The notes under the pieces are model-generated. The model ran no database searches. It had not been told where the DNA came from and worked only from the letters and a program-made list of their open reading frames with translations. Both the position numbers and the translations under genes were made by a program. This document shows, piece by piece, positions 9,073 through 18,322 of a stretch of 64,000 bases of DNA (its first letter is position 1; every line of letters starts with the position of its first letter). The stretch comes from Flammeovirga yaeyamensis (GTDB lineage Bacteria > Bacteroidota > Bacteroidia > Cytophagales > Flammeovirgaceae): the NCBI RefSeq assembly GCF_018736045.1, contig NZ_CP076132.1, forward strand, positions 2,341,501 to 2,405,500. The letters run 5' to 3'.

Positions 9073-10638
9073 ATGAAAAAATTTAATTATGGTATTGACC
9101 GTTTAACGGTAAATATCGCTTTGGATATTGCACGAGGAAATATCCAAGGAGTTTTAAATGCAAAAGCAAAAGAGAGAGTATTAAAGTCCCAAGCGGATGT
9201 ACAAGAGATTGTCACAAAAGGGGATGTTGTGTATGGAGTGAATACAGGTTTTGGTCCACTTTGTACAACAACAATTTCTGAAAAAGATACCTCTACATTA
9301 CAGCATAAAATCCTACAAAGTCATAGTGTAGGAGTAGGGGAAGTTATTCCTAAAGAAACATCTAAATTGATGTTGATTACAAAAGCACATGCTCTAGCTC
9401 AAGGATTTTCTGGTATTTCATTGACTACTTTAGAAAGAATCATTTGGCACATTGATAAGGATGTTGTTCCAACAGTTCCAGAAAAAGGTTCGGTAGGGGC
9501 ATCAGGAGATTTGGCTCCATTATCTCATTTGTGTTTACCATTAATTGGTTTAGGTGAAGTATATCAAGAAGATGGTTCAAAGTCTTTGGCTTTGGATGCT
9601 TTAAAAAGATTAGGAGTAAAACCACTTACTTTAGGACCAAAAGAGGGCTTGGCTTTAATCAATGGAACACAGTTCATTTTATCACATGCTGTTAAAGTAG
9701 TAGAAAGATTAGCCAACGCCTTAGATACGGCTGACGTAATCGGAGCAATGTCATTAGAAGGTTTAATGGGTTCTTCTAGACCTTTCGAACCTGAATTACA
9801 TGCTATCCGTGCTTATAAAGGAACTCAATTAGTAGCAACTCGACTTAGAGAAATGCTAAATGGTTCAGAGATTTTGGCATCACATGTAGATTGTGACCGT
9901 GTTCAAGATCCCTATTCTTTAAGATGCATGCCACAAGTGCATGGAGCTTCTAGAAATGCTTGGTTACATTTAAAAGAATTAGTAGAAGTTGAACTGAACT
10001 CAGTAACAGATAACCCTATCATTTTAGATGCAGATAATGCGATTTCAGGAGGTAATTTCCATGGTCAGCCATTGGCACTTCCATTGGATTATGCAGGTGT
10101 TGCAGCATCAGAAATTGGAAATATTGCCGATCGTAGATGTTATATGATGATCGAAGGACGTTTCGGTTTGCCAAAATTATTAATGGAAGATGTTGGATTG
10201 AATTCTGGGTTCATGATTCCTCAATATACATCAGCTGCTTTGGTTACAGAGAATAAAACACTTTGTTTCCCTGCGTCGGCAGATAGTGTTCCAACTTCAC
10301 TAGGTCAGGAAGATCATGTTTCAATGGGATCAATATCAGGAAGAAAAACATTGAAAATTATCGAAAACCTAGAGCAGATTTTAGCTGTAGAATTACTTTA
10401 TGCAGCTCAAGCATTGGATTTCCGTCGTCCATTAAAATCATCACCTATTATAGAAGCAACACATTCATATGTAAGAGAAAGAGTATCGCACGCTGATCAA
10501 GATAGAGTATTGGCCTATGATATTGCAGCTATGCATAGCATTGTGAAAAGTGGAGCATTGGTGGATATAGCGAATAAAGTAGCTAAAGTCGAAAAAATCG
10601 ACTTAAACGGGGATTTTAAAGAAGAATTCAAATTCTAA
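9073..10638 (+). CDS. hutH: Histidine ammonia-lyase
   Basis: This enzyme deaminates L-histidine to urocanate, the first step of histidine degradation. The 521-residue length is normal. The active-site cofactor MIO forms from A143-S144-G145 in GSVGASGDLAPLSH, and the aromatic ammonia-lyase motif YGVNTGFG is near residue 54. Further family blocks include ALINGTQ and the SVTDNPI segment. It is the first enzyme gene after the marR-like regulator; hutU follows after 31 bases, so they form one operon. The protein is cytosolic and expected to be a tetramer. Confidence 0.97.
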   Translation: MKKFNYGIDRLTVNIALDIARGNIQGVLNAKAKERVLKSQADVQEIVTKGDVVYGVNTGFGPLCTTTISEKDTSTLQHKILQSHSVGVGEVIPKETSKLMLITKAHALAQGFSGISLTTLERIIWHIDKDVVPTVPEKGSVGASGDLAPLSHLCLPLIGLGEVYQEDGSKSLALDALKRLGVKPLTLGPKEGLALINGTQFILSHAVKVVERLANALDTADVIGAMSLEGLMGSSRPFEPELHAIRAYKGTQLVATRLREMLNGSEILASHVDCDRVQDPYSLRCMPQVHGASRNAWLHLKELVEVELNSVTDNPIILDADNAISGGNFHGQPLALPLDYAGVAASEIGNIADRRCYMMIEGRFGLPKLLMEDVGLNSGFMIPQYTSAALVTENKTLCFPASADSVPTSLGQEDHVSMGSISGRKTLKIIENLEQILAVELLYAAQALDFRRPLKSSPIIEATHSYVRERVSHADQDRVLAYDIAAMHSIVKSGALVDIANKVAKVEKIDLNGDFKEEFKF

Positions 10639-10669
10639 AAAGTAAAAAACACATACAAAACATATAGAC

Positions 10670-12367
10670 ATGGAAGCGTCACAATCATCACAACAAAAAT
10701 TCGAGGCATTTTTGGAAAAATATGCTAATCACCCAAATTACATTCCACCAACAGGACCTGAACTAAATGCTAAATCTTGGCAAACAGAGGCACCTCTTCG
10801 TATGTTCTTAAATAACTTAACAGAAGAAGTAGCAGAGGATCCGAACAACCTAGTGGTTTACGGAGGAACTGGTCAAGCAGCAAGAAATAGAGAGTCATTA
10901 GAAAAAATTATCAAAATTCTATTAGAATTAGATAATGAGCATTCATTATTGGTACAGTCAGGTAAGCCAGTGGGTGTAGTAAGAACACACTCAGAGGCAC
11001 CAAGAGTATTAATTGCGAACTCAAACTTGGTTCCTGCTTGGGCAACTTGGGAGCATTTCCAAGAATTAAAAGAAAGAGGTTTGATGATGTACGGTCAGAT
11101 GACAGCGGGTTCATGGATCTACATTGGTACTCAAGGTATCCTTCAAGGTACCTATGAGACATTTGCATCTTGTGCACGTCAGCACTTTGGAGGCGACTTA
11201 AAAGGTCGTTTGTTAGTGACTGGCGGTATGGGTGGAATGGGTGGAGCTCAACCACTTGCAGCTACAATGTGTGGTGCAGCAATGTTAGGCGTTGATATTG
11301 ACCCTGCTCGTATTCAAAAGCGTATTGATACTAAATATATTGATAAAATGACGCACTCTTATGAAGAAGCTATCCAGTGGGTAATGGAAGCTAAAGAGAA
11401 AGGAGAGGCTTTATCAGTAGGACTAGTAGGTGATATCGGAGATGTGTTAGAGCGTCTGATTAAAGATGGAATTACTCCAGATGTATTGACAGATCAAACT
11501 TCAGCTCACGACCCGGTTTATGGTTATGTGCCAAACGGTTTGACTCTAGATGAAGCTGCTGATTTAAGAGATAACAATCCTGAGTTGTACAAAGAGAAGT
11601 CATTAAAATCGATGGCAAGACACGTACAATACATGTTAGACCTTGAAGCAAAAGGAGCGATTACTTTCGATTATGGTAATAACCTACGTGAGTTCGCTAA
11701 ACAAGGTGGTTGTGAGAATGCATATAACTTCCCTGGATTTACTCCTGCCTACATCAGACCATTGTTCTGTGAAGGAAAAGGACCATTCCGTTGGGCAGCA
11801 TTATCAGGAGATCCTCAAGATATCAAAGTAACTGATGAAGCTTTAAAAGAAGCTTTCCCTGAAAATACACACTTGATCAAATGGCTTGAAGAAGCGGATG
11901 AAAAGGTAGCTTTCCAAGGCCTTCCTTCAAGAATTTGTTGGTTAGGAATGGGAGAGAGAGAAAAAGCAGGGGTCATCTTCAATAATCTTGTGAAAGAAGG
12001 TAAATTGAAAGCTCCTATCGTAATTGGTAGAGATCACTTAGACTGTGGATCTGTAGCTTCACCAAACAGAGAGACAGAATCAATGTTAGATGGTTCGGAT
12101 GCAGTATCTGATTGGCCTTTATTGAACTTGATGTCGAATGCAACAGGTGGTGCAACTTGGATTTCATTCCACCATGGTGGTGGAGTAGGTATTGGCTATT
12201 CCCAACATGCTGGTATGGTTGTACTTGCAGATGGAACGGACCGTGCAGAGAAGTGTATTCGTAGAGTCTTACATAACGATCCTGCAATGGGAATTTTCCG
12301 TCATCATGATGCAGGTTATGATATCGCAACTCAGGTAGGCGAAGATCATGATTTGATTATCAAATAG
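10670..12367 (+). CDS. hutU: Urocanate hydratase
   Basis: Urocanase adds water to urocanate to give imidazolonepropionate, using tightly bound NAD+ as an electrophile. The 565-residue protein shows the diagnostic [10 protein letters not shown] near residue 63, the glycine-rich [12 protein letters not shown] nucleotide-binding region, RICWLGMG (the segment holding the catalytic cysteine in the Pseudomonas enzyme) and the C-terminal block [18 protein letters not shown]. Length is typical (about 550-560). It is the second hut enzyme gene. A terminator-like hairpin follows 12 bases after its stop, so downstream hutI may be expressed at a lower level. Confidence 0.97.
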   Translation: MEASQSSQQKFEAFLEKYANHPNYIPPTGPELNAKSWQTEAPLRMFLNNLTEEVAEDPNNLVVYGGTGQAARNRESLEKIIKILLELDNEHSLLVQSGKPVGVVRTHSEAPRVLIANSNLVPAWATWEHFQELKERGLMMYGQMTAGSWIYIGTQGILQGTYETFASCARQHFGGDLKGRLLVTGGMGGMGGAQPLAATMCGAAMLGVDIDPARIQKRIDTKYIDKMTHSYEEAIQWVMEAKEKGEALSVGLVGDIGDVLERLIKDGITPDVLTDQTSAHDPVYGYVPNGLTLDEAADLRDNNPELYKEKSLKSMARHVQYMLDLEAKGAITFDYGNNLREFAKQGGCENAYNFPGFTPAYIRPLFCEGKGPFRWAALSGDPQDIKVTDEALKEAFPENTHLIKWLEEADEKVAFQGLPSRICWLGMGEREKAGVIFNNLVKEGKLKAPIVIGRDHLDCGSVASPNRETESMLDGSDAVSDWPLLNLMSNATGGATWISFHHGGGVGIGYSQHAGMVVLADGTDRAEKCIRRVLHNDPAMGIFRHHDAGYDIATQVGEDHDLIIK

Positions 12368-12379
12368 AGAAATAGAACT

Positions 12380-12428
12380 AAAGGTTATCTGCTCCCATTT
12401 TAGTGATGGGTGTACGATAACCTTTTTT
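12380..12428 (+). terminator. Intrinsic terminator or attenuator between hutU and hutI
   Basis: A 10-base perfect outer stem (12380-12389 with 12416-12425) encloses an inner stem CCCAT/ATGGG (12394-12398 with 12406-12410), followed by a run of six T. It has the form of an intrinsic terminator but lies inside the hut operon, and it covers the upstream GTG that could otherwise be taken as the hutI start. Confidence 0.8.
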
Positions 12429-12442
12429 GTCATAAAATAGAT

Positions 12443-13663
12443 ATGAAAAAATTAATTGGACCCTTTTCACAAGTAATCACTTTAGCAGGGCTTCCTTTAA
12501 AAGGAAGTATTGAAGATGAGCAATTGGAGATCATCGAAAATGCAGGTGTAAGTATTGATGAAAATGGTAATATCATCGAGGTGAAAGCGTTTACTTCATT
12601 TAATCACAGTGATTTTGATGAAGTAGAACATATCGATCAAGCAGCGGTTTTATTGCCCGGCTTTGTAGATTGTCATACCCATATTTGCTGGGGAGGCAAT
12701 AGAGCAAGAGATTATGCTATGAGAGTGGCAGGGAAGCCTTATCTTGAAATTGCGAAAGCAGGTGGAGGAATTCAAGATTCTATGAGGAAGACGAGAGGAG
12801 CTTCTGAAGAAGAATTAATAGATGTAACAGTAGAAAGAGCCAATCGTCATTTCTCAAGAGGGGTAACTACTATAGAGGTGAAAAGTGGTTATGCACTCGA
12901 TATTGATAACGAACTAAAGATGCTTCGTGCAATTAAGAAAGCAAACGGTCAAACATCACCTGAGTTGGTTTCTACGTGTTTAGCAGCCCATATGAAGCCA
13001 AAGGATTTTGAAGGCTCATCAATCGAGTATTTAGATCGAGCATTGAATGAGCTTCTTCCTCAGATTAAAGAAGAAAACTTGAGTAATCGAGTGGATATTT
13101 TTACAGAAGAGACCGCTTTCAATGTAGAAGAATCAACATACTATCTTGAGAAAGCAAAAGCAATGGGTTTTGAGATTACTGTTCATGCAGATCAATTTTC
13201 TACTGGAGGATCTGAAATGGCAGTAAAATTAGGGGCGTTATCTGCAGAACACTTAGAGTCAAGTACAGATAAAGAAGTTGATTTATTAGCAAATTCAGAT
13301 ACAGTGGCTACAGTGCTTCCTGGTGCGTCATTAGGGTTGGGTATGCAATATCCACCGACAAGAAAGTTATTAGATGCGGGAGCGTGTGTTGCAATTGCAT
13401 CCGATTGGAATCCTGGATCCGCTCCAATGGGTGATATGTTGACTCAAGGTGCTTTGCTAGGTGCAATGGAAAAACTTTCTACTGCAGAAGTTTTCGCTGG
13501 AATGACATTTAGATCAGCAAAGGCCTTAAACTTAACAGATAGAGGTCAATTAGTTCAAGGGAAATTAGCTGATATGCAGGCTTATCCTTGTGATGATTAT
13601 AGAGAGATTTTATACAATCAAGGAATGCTTCCTCCATATAAAGTTTGGAAACAAGGGAGATAG
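12443..13663 (+). CDS. hutI: Imidazolonepropionase
   Basis: This cytosolic metal-dependent hydrolase opens imidazolone-5-propionate to N-formimino-L-glutamate, the third step of histidine degradation. From the ATG at 12443 it has 406 residues, normal for HutI. The amidohydrolase motif HTHICWGGNRARDYAMR follows LLPGFVDC; later come EVKSGYALD, TVHADQFS, and ASDWNPGSAPM. A GTG at 12410 in the same frame is rejected because it sits within the hutU terminator hairpin. No hutG, hutF or formiminotransferase gene is nearby, so the final step must be encoded elsewhere. A strong terminator ends the cluster. Confidence 0.96.
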   Translation: MKKLIGPFSQVITLAGLPLKGSIEDEQLEIIENAGVSIDENGNIIEVKAFTSFNHSDFDEVEHIDQAAVLLPGFVDCHTHICWGGNRARDYAMRVAGKPYLEIAKAGGGIQDSMRKTRGASEEELIDVTVERANRHFSRGVTTIEVKSGYALDIDNELKMLRAIKKANGQTSPELVSTCLAAHMKPKDFEGSSIEYLDRALNELLPQIKEENLSNRVDIFTEETAFNVEESTYYLEKAKAMGFEITVHADQFSTGGSEMAVKLGALSAEHLESSTDKEVDLLANSDTVATVLPGASLGLGMQYPPTRKLLDAGACVAIASDWNPGSAPMGDMLTQGALLGAMEKLSTAEVFAGMTFRSAKALNLTDRGQLVQGKLADMQAYPCDDYREILYNQGMLPPYKVWKQGR

Positions 13664-13668
13664 TCTAT

Positions 13669-13701
13669 AAAAAAGCTGTTGTTTTTTCAACAGCTTTTTT
13701 T
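13669..13701 (+). terminator. Intrinsic terminator of the hut cluster
   Basis: Stem AAAAAAGCTGTTG with CAACAGC plus a T run, with a T6 loop, starting five bases after the hutI stop. It marks the end of the histidine degradation unit. Confidence 0.93.
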
Positions 13702-13768
13702 GTGTCCAACATTTAATTAACTTACCGGTTCTTTATTTTTTATTGAATACTACTTTTTATTGCTACTA

Positions 13769-15250
13769 ATGAATTACTCTAAAACATTTAAAGACCTTGA
13801 TGGTCCAAAAGGAAAGCCTTTTGTTGGTAACGTCTTAGACCTTGAAAAAGAAAGACTTCACCTTCAATATGAAGATTGGTCTAGGATTTATGGTAAAATG
13901 TATAACCTTAAATTTTTGTCGACAAATGTAACTGTATGCACTGACCCGGACATTAATGCTTACATTTTAAAAAATAGACCTATAAAATTTAGAAGGTTAA
14001 AAAAATTAGCTGATGTTATCAATGAAGTAGGGGTTGAAGGAGTATTTACTGCTGAAGCTGACTCTTGGAGGAAACAAAGAAAAGTAACACAAAAGGCATT
14101 AGATAAAAGACATATCAAGACATTTTTTCCAAAAATACTCTTAGTTGCATCTAGATTAGAAAATTATTGGAACGAACAGTTGAAGACTAAAAAATCACAT
14201 GAAGATCTTCCTAAAGACTTTATTCGTGCAACAGTTGATGTTACGACAAATCTTGCTTTCGGTTATGATATGAATACGGTCGAAAATCTTGAAAATATCA
14301 CGCAAAAACATGTTGAAAAGATTTTCCCAAAGATGAATCAAAGAGTAAATTCACCAATACCCTTTTATAAGTACTTTAAATCAAAATCAGATAAAGAATT
14401 TGATGAGTCGATGAGTTACTTGAGAGAGATGTTAGGTGAAATCATCAAAATAACGAAGGAGAAGTTAAATGATCAGCCTGAATTAATAGAACAGCCTACC
14501 AACTTTTTAGAAGCAATGATTGCTTCTCAGGAAAAAGATAATCCTTTTACATGGGATGAAATTTTTGGTAATTTATATACCATGTTATTGGCTGGAGAAG
14601 ATACTACTTCTAACACATTAACTTGGACCTCTTATTTTTTATCAAAGCACCCTGATGTTCAGAATAAAATTCGAGAAGAAATTGCACTTACTCTACCAAA
14701 TGGAGAGATGAATGATATCGATCAATTGAAAAATCTTCGTTATGTGAATGCAGTTATGAAAGAAGTGGCACGATTAAAACCCGTTACGCCAAATTTATAT
14801 ATGCAGGCCAATGAAGATATTGTCATTAATGATATACTCTTCCCAAAAGGTCATTTCTTTATCACACAACTTAGTTTTGCATCAAGATCTGAAGAATTCT
14901 TTGAAGATGCTTTAGAATTTAAACCTGAAAGATGGTTAACTGAACCATCTGTTAATAAAGTTTGTCCATTTAGTGGGCACATGAAACCAGATGCAGCTAA
15001 GCCTTTTGGAGGTGGTCCAAGGTTATGCCCTGGAAAATACTTAGCAGAAGTCGAATTTGCCGTATTCCTAGTCACACTAATGAAGAATTTCGAATTAGAT
15101 TTTGCTCAAAGTGAAGACAAGGTAGAAGAAGAATTTGCCTTTACAATGGTGCCTAAGAATTTGCACATTGTTATCAAAAAAATAAAAAATGCCACAAACC
15201 TTACGAGTCAAAAATTAGATAATATCAACACGAATTATAATTATTCTTAG
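13769..15250 (+). CDS. Cytochrome P450
   Basis: The 493-residue protein has all P450 landmarks: the I-helix oxygen-binding motif AGEDTT (about 275-280), the K-helix ExxR pair (KEVAR, E332 and R335) and the heme-binding loop FGGGPRLCPG with cysteine ligand C420. There is no N-terminal membrane anchor, so it is probably a soluble bacterial enzyme needing separate ferredoxin or flavoprotein partners, none of which lie nearby. The ATG at 13769 is preferred over a TTG three codons upstream. It stands alone after the hut terminator; the 188 AT-rich bases that follow hold no clear terminator. Substrate unknown; oxidation of fatty acids or terpenoids is possible but unsupported. Confidence 0.93.
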   Translation: MNYSKTFKDLDGPKGKPFVGNVLDLEKERLHLQYEDWSRIYGKMYNLKFLSTNVTVCTDPDINAYILKNRPIKFRRLKKLADVINEVGVEGVFTAEADSWRKQRKVTQKALDKRHIKTFFPKILLVASRLENYWNEQLKTKKSHEDLPKDFIRATVDVTTNLAFGYDMNTVENLENITQKHVEKIFPKMNQRVNSPIPFYKYFKSKSDKEFDESMSYLREMLGEIIKITKEKLNDQPELIEQPTNFLEAMIASQEKDNPFTWDEIFGNLYTMLLAGEDTTSNTLTWTSYFLSKHPDVQNKIREEIALTLPNGEMNDIDQLKNLRYVNAVMKEVARLKPVTPNLYMQANEDIVINDILFPKGHFFITQLSFASRSEEFFEDALEFKPERWLTEPSVNKVCPFSGHMKPDAAKPFGGGPRLCPGKYLAEVEFAVFLVTLMKNFELDFAQSEDKVEEEFAFTMVPKNLHIVIKKIKNATNLTSQKLDNINTNYNYS

Positions 15251-15438
15251 ATATTAACTTAATCATTAAAAATGTTGTTAATGCCTGAAATTAAGGTCAA
15301 TAAAAAAATCAGTAAGAATTGTTAATACTTCTTCCCAATTTTTTTTGATTTTTATTAGAAAGATTGTAGTTTGAATTGTTAATATTGCGGTCAGTTAATA
15401 TTAATGATCATTGAAGCTACGCCTTCTCAATACAAAAT

Positions 15439-16521
15439 ATGAGCAAAATAAAATCGTTCGACTTGTCAAATGTCAAGTTGTCTCAATTAGTAATACATAA
15501 AGTAGGTAATAAAACACAAGAAGAGCCCATCGAACTTTCAGAGTTTGAAATAGAACTCGAAAACTTTAGTCCATTGTACAAATCAGTAATGGATTACTTC
15601 TTGAGGTCATTTAAGCCAGGACCAATGTATCATTTTGCTACTCCAGAAGGGAAAGAAAACATTTCTGAAAATGAGATGTATTCTGCTGCAGACGCAATGT
15701 TTGTCAATCCTTTTGAGCAGTTTATGGCAAGGTCTAGAGAAATGTCAGAATTATTATACGAAGCATCTACTCATCCTAGAATTAAAGGAGGGGAGTTGTT
15801 TGTTGCTCATTTAAAAGATTGTGTTGTAGATGGTGACTTAGTTGATGCCATTGGTCTATTCAAAGCAGAACATAAGGAATTATTCCTACAAGTAGGAGAT
15901 AAGACTGATGTTGGAAACTTTGAATTGCAACAAAACGAAGGTGTAAGTGTAAAGAAACTGGATAAAGGTTGTTTGATTTTCCAATGCGAGCAAGAGAAAG
16001 GTTTTAAAGTGATGTTGAAAGACAGTCCGACAAAATCTGTTGAAGCACTTTATTGGAAAGAATCATATTTGCAGCTTAAACCAAGAGAGGATAATTACTT
16101 CCATACACAAAATTACATGGAATTGACAAAAGGTTTTGTCGAGGAAGTGTTTAATGAAGAGCATGCCGTAGAAAAGCCAGCTCAAATTGACTTGTTAAAC
16201 AGAAGTGTAAAATTCTTTTCTGAAAAAGAAGATTTCAATGTCGTTGATTTTGAGAATAATGTAATCGAGGAGCCAGAAGTAATTGAGGCATTCAACGAAT
16301 ACAAGGTAGATTTCCAAGAAAAGAAGGAAGTGCCACTTTTTGATGAATTTAAAGTTTCTAAGGAAGCGGTGAAAAAATCAAAAAAAGAATTTAAAAGTTT
16401 GATCAAATTAGATAAGAAAATAAGTATTACTGTCTCTGGTAATGAACAAAATATAGAAAAAGGTTTTGACACAGAGAGAAATATGAATTACTACATGATT
16501 TATTTTAATGAAGAAGAATAA
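15439..16521 (+). CDS. Nucleoid-associated protein, NdpA/YejK-like (37-kDa family)
   Basis: The 360-residue protein matches the NdpA/YejK family in layout. It has an N-terminal SQLVIHKVGNK segment typical of the family opening, a central charged region where LFKAEHKELFLQV corresponds to the conserved lysine-rich core strand, and a C-terminal ITVSGNEQNIEKGFDTERNMNYYMIYFNEE. Family members bind DNA in the nucleoid, but their exact job is unclear. The protein lacks a signal peptide and membrane segments. It is monocistronic, with 188 bases before it and 160 bases of AT-rich sequence after. Identification rests on pattern recall, so confidence is moderate to good. Confidence 0.75.
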   Translation: MSKIKSFDLSNVKLSQLVIHKVGNKTQEEPIELSEFEIELENFSPLYKSVMDYFLRSFKPGPMYHFATPEGKENISENEMYSAADAMFVNPFEQFMARSREMSELLYEASTHPRIKGGELFVAHLKDCVVDGDLVDAIGLFKAEHKELFLQVGDKTDVGNFELQQNEGVSVKKLDKGCLIFQCEQEKGFKVMLKDSPTKSVEALYWKESYLQLKPREDNYFHTQNYMELTKGFVEEVFNEEHAVEKPAQIDLLNRSVKFFSEKEDFNVVDFENNVIEEPEVIEAFNEYKVDFQEKKEVPLFDEFKVSKEAVKKSKKEFKSLIKLDKKISITVSGNEQNIEKGFDTERNMNYYMIYFNEEE

Positions 16522-16681
16522 ATAATATTGGTTAGATTCTTTTCCCGTTAAATAATATTAAGAGGATTAACCAATGTTATAATTCATTATATAAAACCAT
16601 TAAAAGAGATGTGCGTATATCTATAAGGTAATACAAGATACATCATTTAATAACACAAAATATCATTAATAATATAATACT

Positions 16682-17389
16682 ATGGATGCAGTAAAGATTC
16701 TTCTTGTTGAGGATGATAGAATCATAGCCTCACTTGTTAAAAAGTACTTAGATATCAGAGGTTACGCAGTGAACCACGCTGAAGACGGTGTAGAGGGTAT
16801 GAAAGAATATGATAAAGCAGATTACGATCTGATTATCATGGACGTTATGATGCCTCATAAAGATGGTTATACTTTAGCTGAAGAAATCAGAGCAAAAGAT
16901 CCTTATATTCCAATTCTTTTCATGTCATCAAATAATCTTCCAAAAGATAAAATTAAGGCATTTAGAATTGGTGCAGATGACTATGTAACTAAGCCAGTTA
17001 ATGTTGAAGAGCTTTTACTTCGTATTGAGGTAATCTTAAAACGTCAAAAATCAGAGCCAAAAGTTGAAGTGGGTACAGAAGATGATCCACACGAAATCAA
17101 AATTGGTAACTACATTTTAGACTTCCCTTATCAAAAATTAGCTATCGGTGACGATACACGTAAGTTAACAACTCGTGAAGCAGAACTTTTAAGATTCTTG
17201 CACCGTCATAGAAATTCATTAATCAAACGTGAATACATTCTTCAAGAAGTTTGGGGTGATGATGACTACTACAAAGGTCGTTCACTAGATGTATTTATGT
17301 CTCGTCTTAGAAAATACCTTAAAGACGATTCAACTATCGAGATCTTGAACGTTCACGGTATTGGATTTAAGTTCTTAGTACAAGACTAA
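16682..17389 (+). CDS. OmpR/PhoB-type response regulator
   Basis: The 235-residue protein has a receiver domain (residues 4-120) with acidic residues E10, D11 and D12, phospho-acceptor D54 (IIMDVMMP) and K104 (VTKP), followed by a winged helix DNA-binding domain (about 140-233) containing KLTTREAELLRFLHRH and SLDVFMSRLRKYL. No kinase gene is adjacent, so it is an orphan regulator in this window. The hybrid kinase 6 kb downstream has its own receiver and is not an obvious partner. A strong terminator follows. Confidence 0.94.
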   Translation: MDAVKILLVEDDRIIASLVKKYLDIRGYAVNHAEDGVEGMKEYDKADYDLIIMDVMMPHKDGYTLAEEIRAKDPYIPILFMSSNNLPKDKIKAFRIGADDYVTKPVNVEELLLRIEVILKRQKSEPKVEVGTEDDPHEIKIGNYILDFPYQKLAIGDDTRKLTTREAELLRFLHRHRNSLIKREYILQEVWGDDDYYKGRSLDVFMSRLRKYLKDDSTIEILNVHGIGFKFLVQD

Positions 17390-17409
17390 ATATTAAAAAA
17401 ATATATTTT

Positions 17410-17447
17410 AAGCCTGATTGCTGTAAAAAGTGATCAGGCTTTTTTTA
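17410..17447 (+). terminator. Intrinsic terminator after the OmpR-type regulator
   Basis: A 9-base stem AAGCCTGAT with ATCAGGCTT (17410-17418 with 17433-17441) followed by seven T. It overlaps a GTG at 17430 that is in frame with the next gene, which argues against that start. Confidence 0.92.
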
Positions 17448-17456
17448 TTTTGCAAT

Positions 17457-17930
17457 ATGAAATTAATCGAACTTATTGTTTCAGGAATTCAGATAGATTT
17501 AATTCTAATTGATGGACGATCTCAAATTGCTACTGAAAGATTTCTAGCATTAGTAGATTCAGATATCTTTTTAGGTTGGAAAGTGATATATGTTGCCGAG
17601 GATAAATTTATTAAAATCGGTCCAGTATCAGATGATGTTTCTTATAACAAAAGGCCGGTGACAAGAGTTGATTACGATGCTCCCTTGCATAAGAATGGTA
17701 TGTTATCTTTTATTGGGCAAGCTGCAGATCATGTTTCAGATCACTTGATGTTTGTTTTAGATAATAATATTGGGGTGAATTATGATGGGATTTGTGCACC
17801 TATTGCTACATTGACGGTTGACCATTACATGAAACTAAAGATGTTGGAAGAAGGAATGTCAATTGAAGAAATTCGAATAAAAGACGTAGAAAAAAGCGAA
17901 TTATTAGGACGAATCCCTACTTTTATTTGA
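17457..17930 (+). CDS. Unrecognised 157-residue protein upstream of nuoK
   Basis: I do not recognise this protein. From the ATG at 17457 it has 157 residues, no signal peptide and no membrane helix. It alternates short hydrophobic strands (LIELIVSGIQIDLILIDG, KVIYVAED) with acidic turns, and ends in a helix (HYMKLKMLEEGMSIEEIRI) and LLGRIPTFI, suggesting a small alpha/beta fold. The upstream GTG at 17430 lies in the preceding terminator and is rejected. nuoK starts 50 bases downstream on the same strand with no terminator between, so co-transcription with nuoKLMN is likely, and a link to complex I assembly is possible but only inferred. Confidence 0.75.
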   Translation: MKLIELIVSGIQIDLILIDGRSQIATERFLALVDSDIFLGWKVIYVAEDKFIKIGPVSDDVSYNKRPVTRVDYDAPLHKNGMLSFIGQAADHVSDHLMFVLDNNIGVNYDGICAPIATLTVDHYMKLKMLEEGMSIEEIRIKDVEKSELLGRIPTFI

Positions 17931-17980
17931 ATTCTCATATTATATCGACCATATTTGTTAATTGAAACAAGACAAACTTT

Positions 17981-18289
17981 ATGGTAACTTTTTTACATTA
18001 TATGTTGGCCTCCGCTTTTTTATTTAGTATCGGGTTGGCTATTGCTCTAACAAAGAGAAGTGCCATTGTAGCATTAATGGGAGTTGAGCTTATGTTGAAT
18101 GCAGCAAACATCAATTTGGTTGCCTTTAATATGAAAAATCCTTCTTTAGCCGATGGTCATGTATTTGCAATTTTTGTAATTGTAATTGCAGCAGCAGAAG
18201 TATGTGTTGCCTTAGCATTGATCATTAAATTGTTTCAATATTTTAAATCTGTGGATTTACATCAGCTTAATCAGCTGAAAGAAAAATAA
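17981..18289 (+). CDS. nuoK: NADH-quinone oxidoreductase subunit K
   Basis: The 102-residue protein has three membrane helices, the normal NuoK size. Conserved family stretches include IGLAIALTKRSAIVALMGVE, with the membrane glutamate in helix 2, and FVIVIAAAEVCVALALI, carrying the second glutamate; both belong to the proton channel formed with NuoJ and NuoA. It is the first of four adjacent complex I membrane-arm genes; nuoA to nuoJ are not upstream. nuoL begins 33 bases later. Confidence 0.96.
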   Translation: MVTFLHYMLASAFLFSIGLAIALTKRSAIVALMGVELMLNAANINLVAFNMKNPSLADGHVFAIFVIVIAAAEVCVALALIIKLFQYFKSVDLHQLNQLKEK

Positions 18290-18322
18290 ATTAGTTCCAA
18301 ACTGAGCTAACACAATATCGAA

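Noticed and set aside
12410-12442. GTG upstream start for hutI adding 11 residues.
   Set aside because: It sits in the stem of the hutU terminator, and the added residues have no HutI character; the ATG at 12443 fits the family N-terminus.
17430-17456. GTG start for the unrecognised protein before nuoK.
   Set aside because: It lies within the terminator of the OmpR-type regulator; the ATG at 17457 follows the T run.
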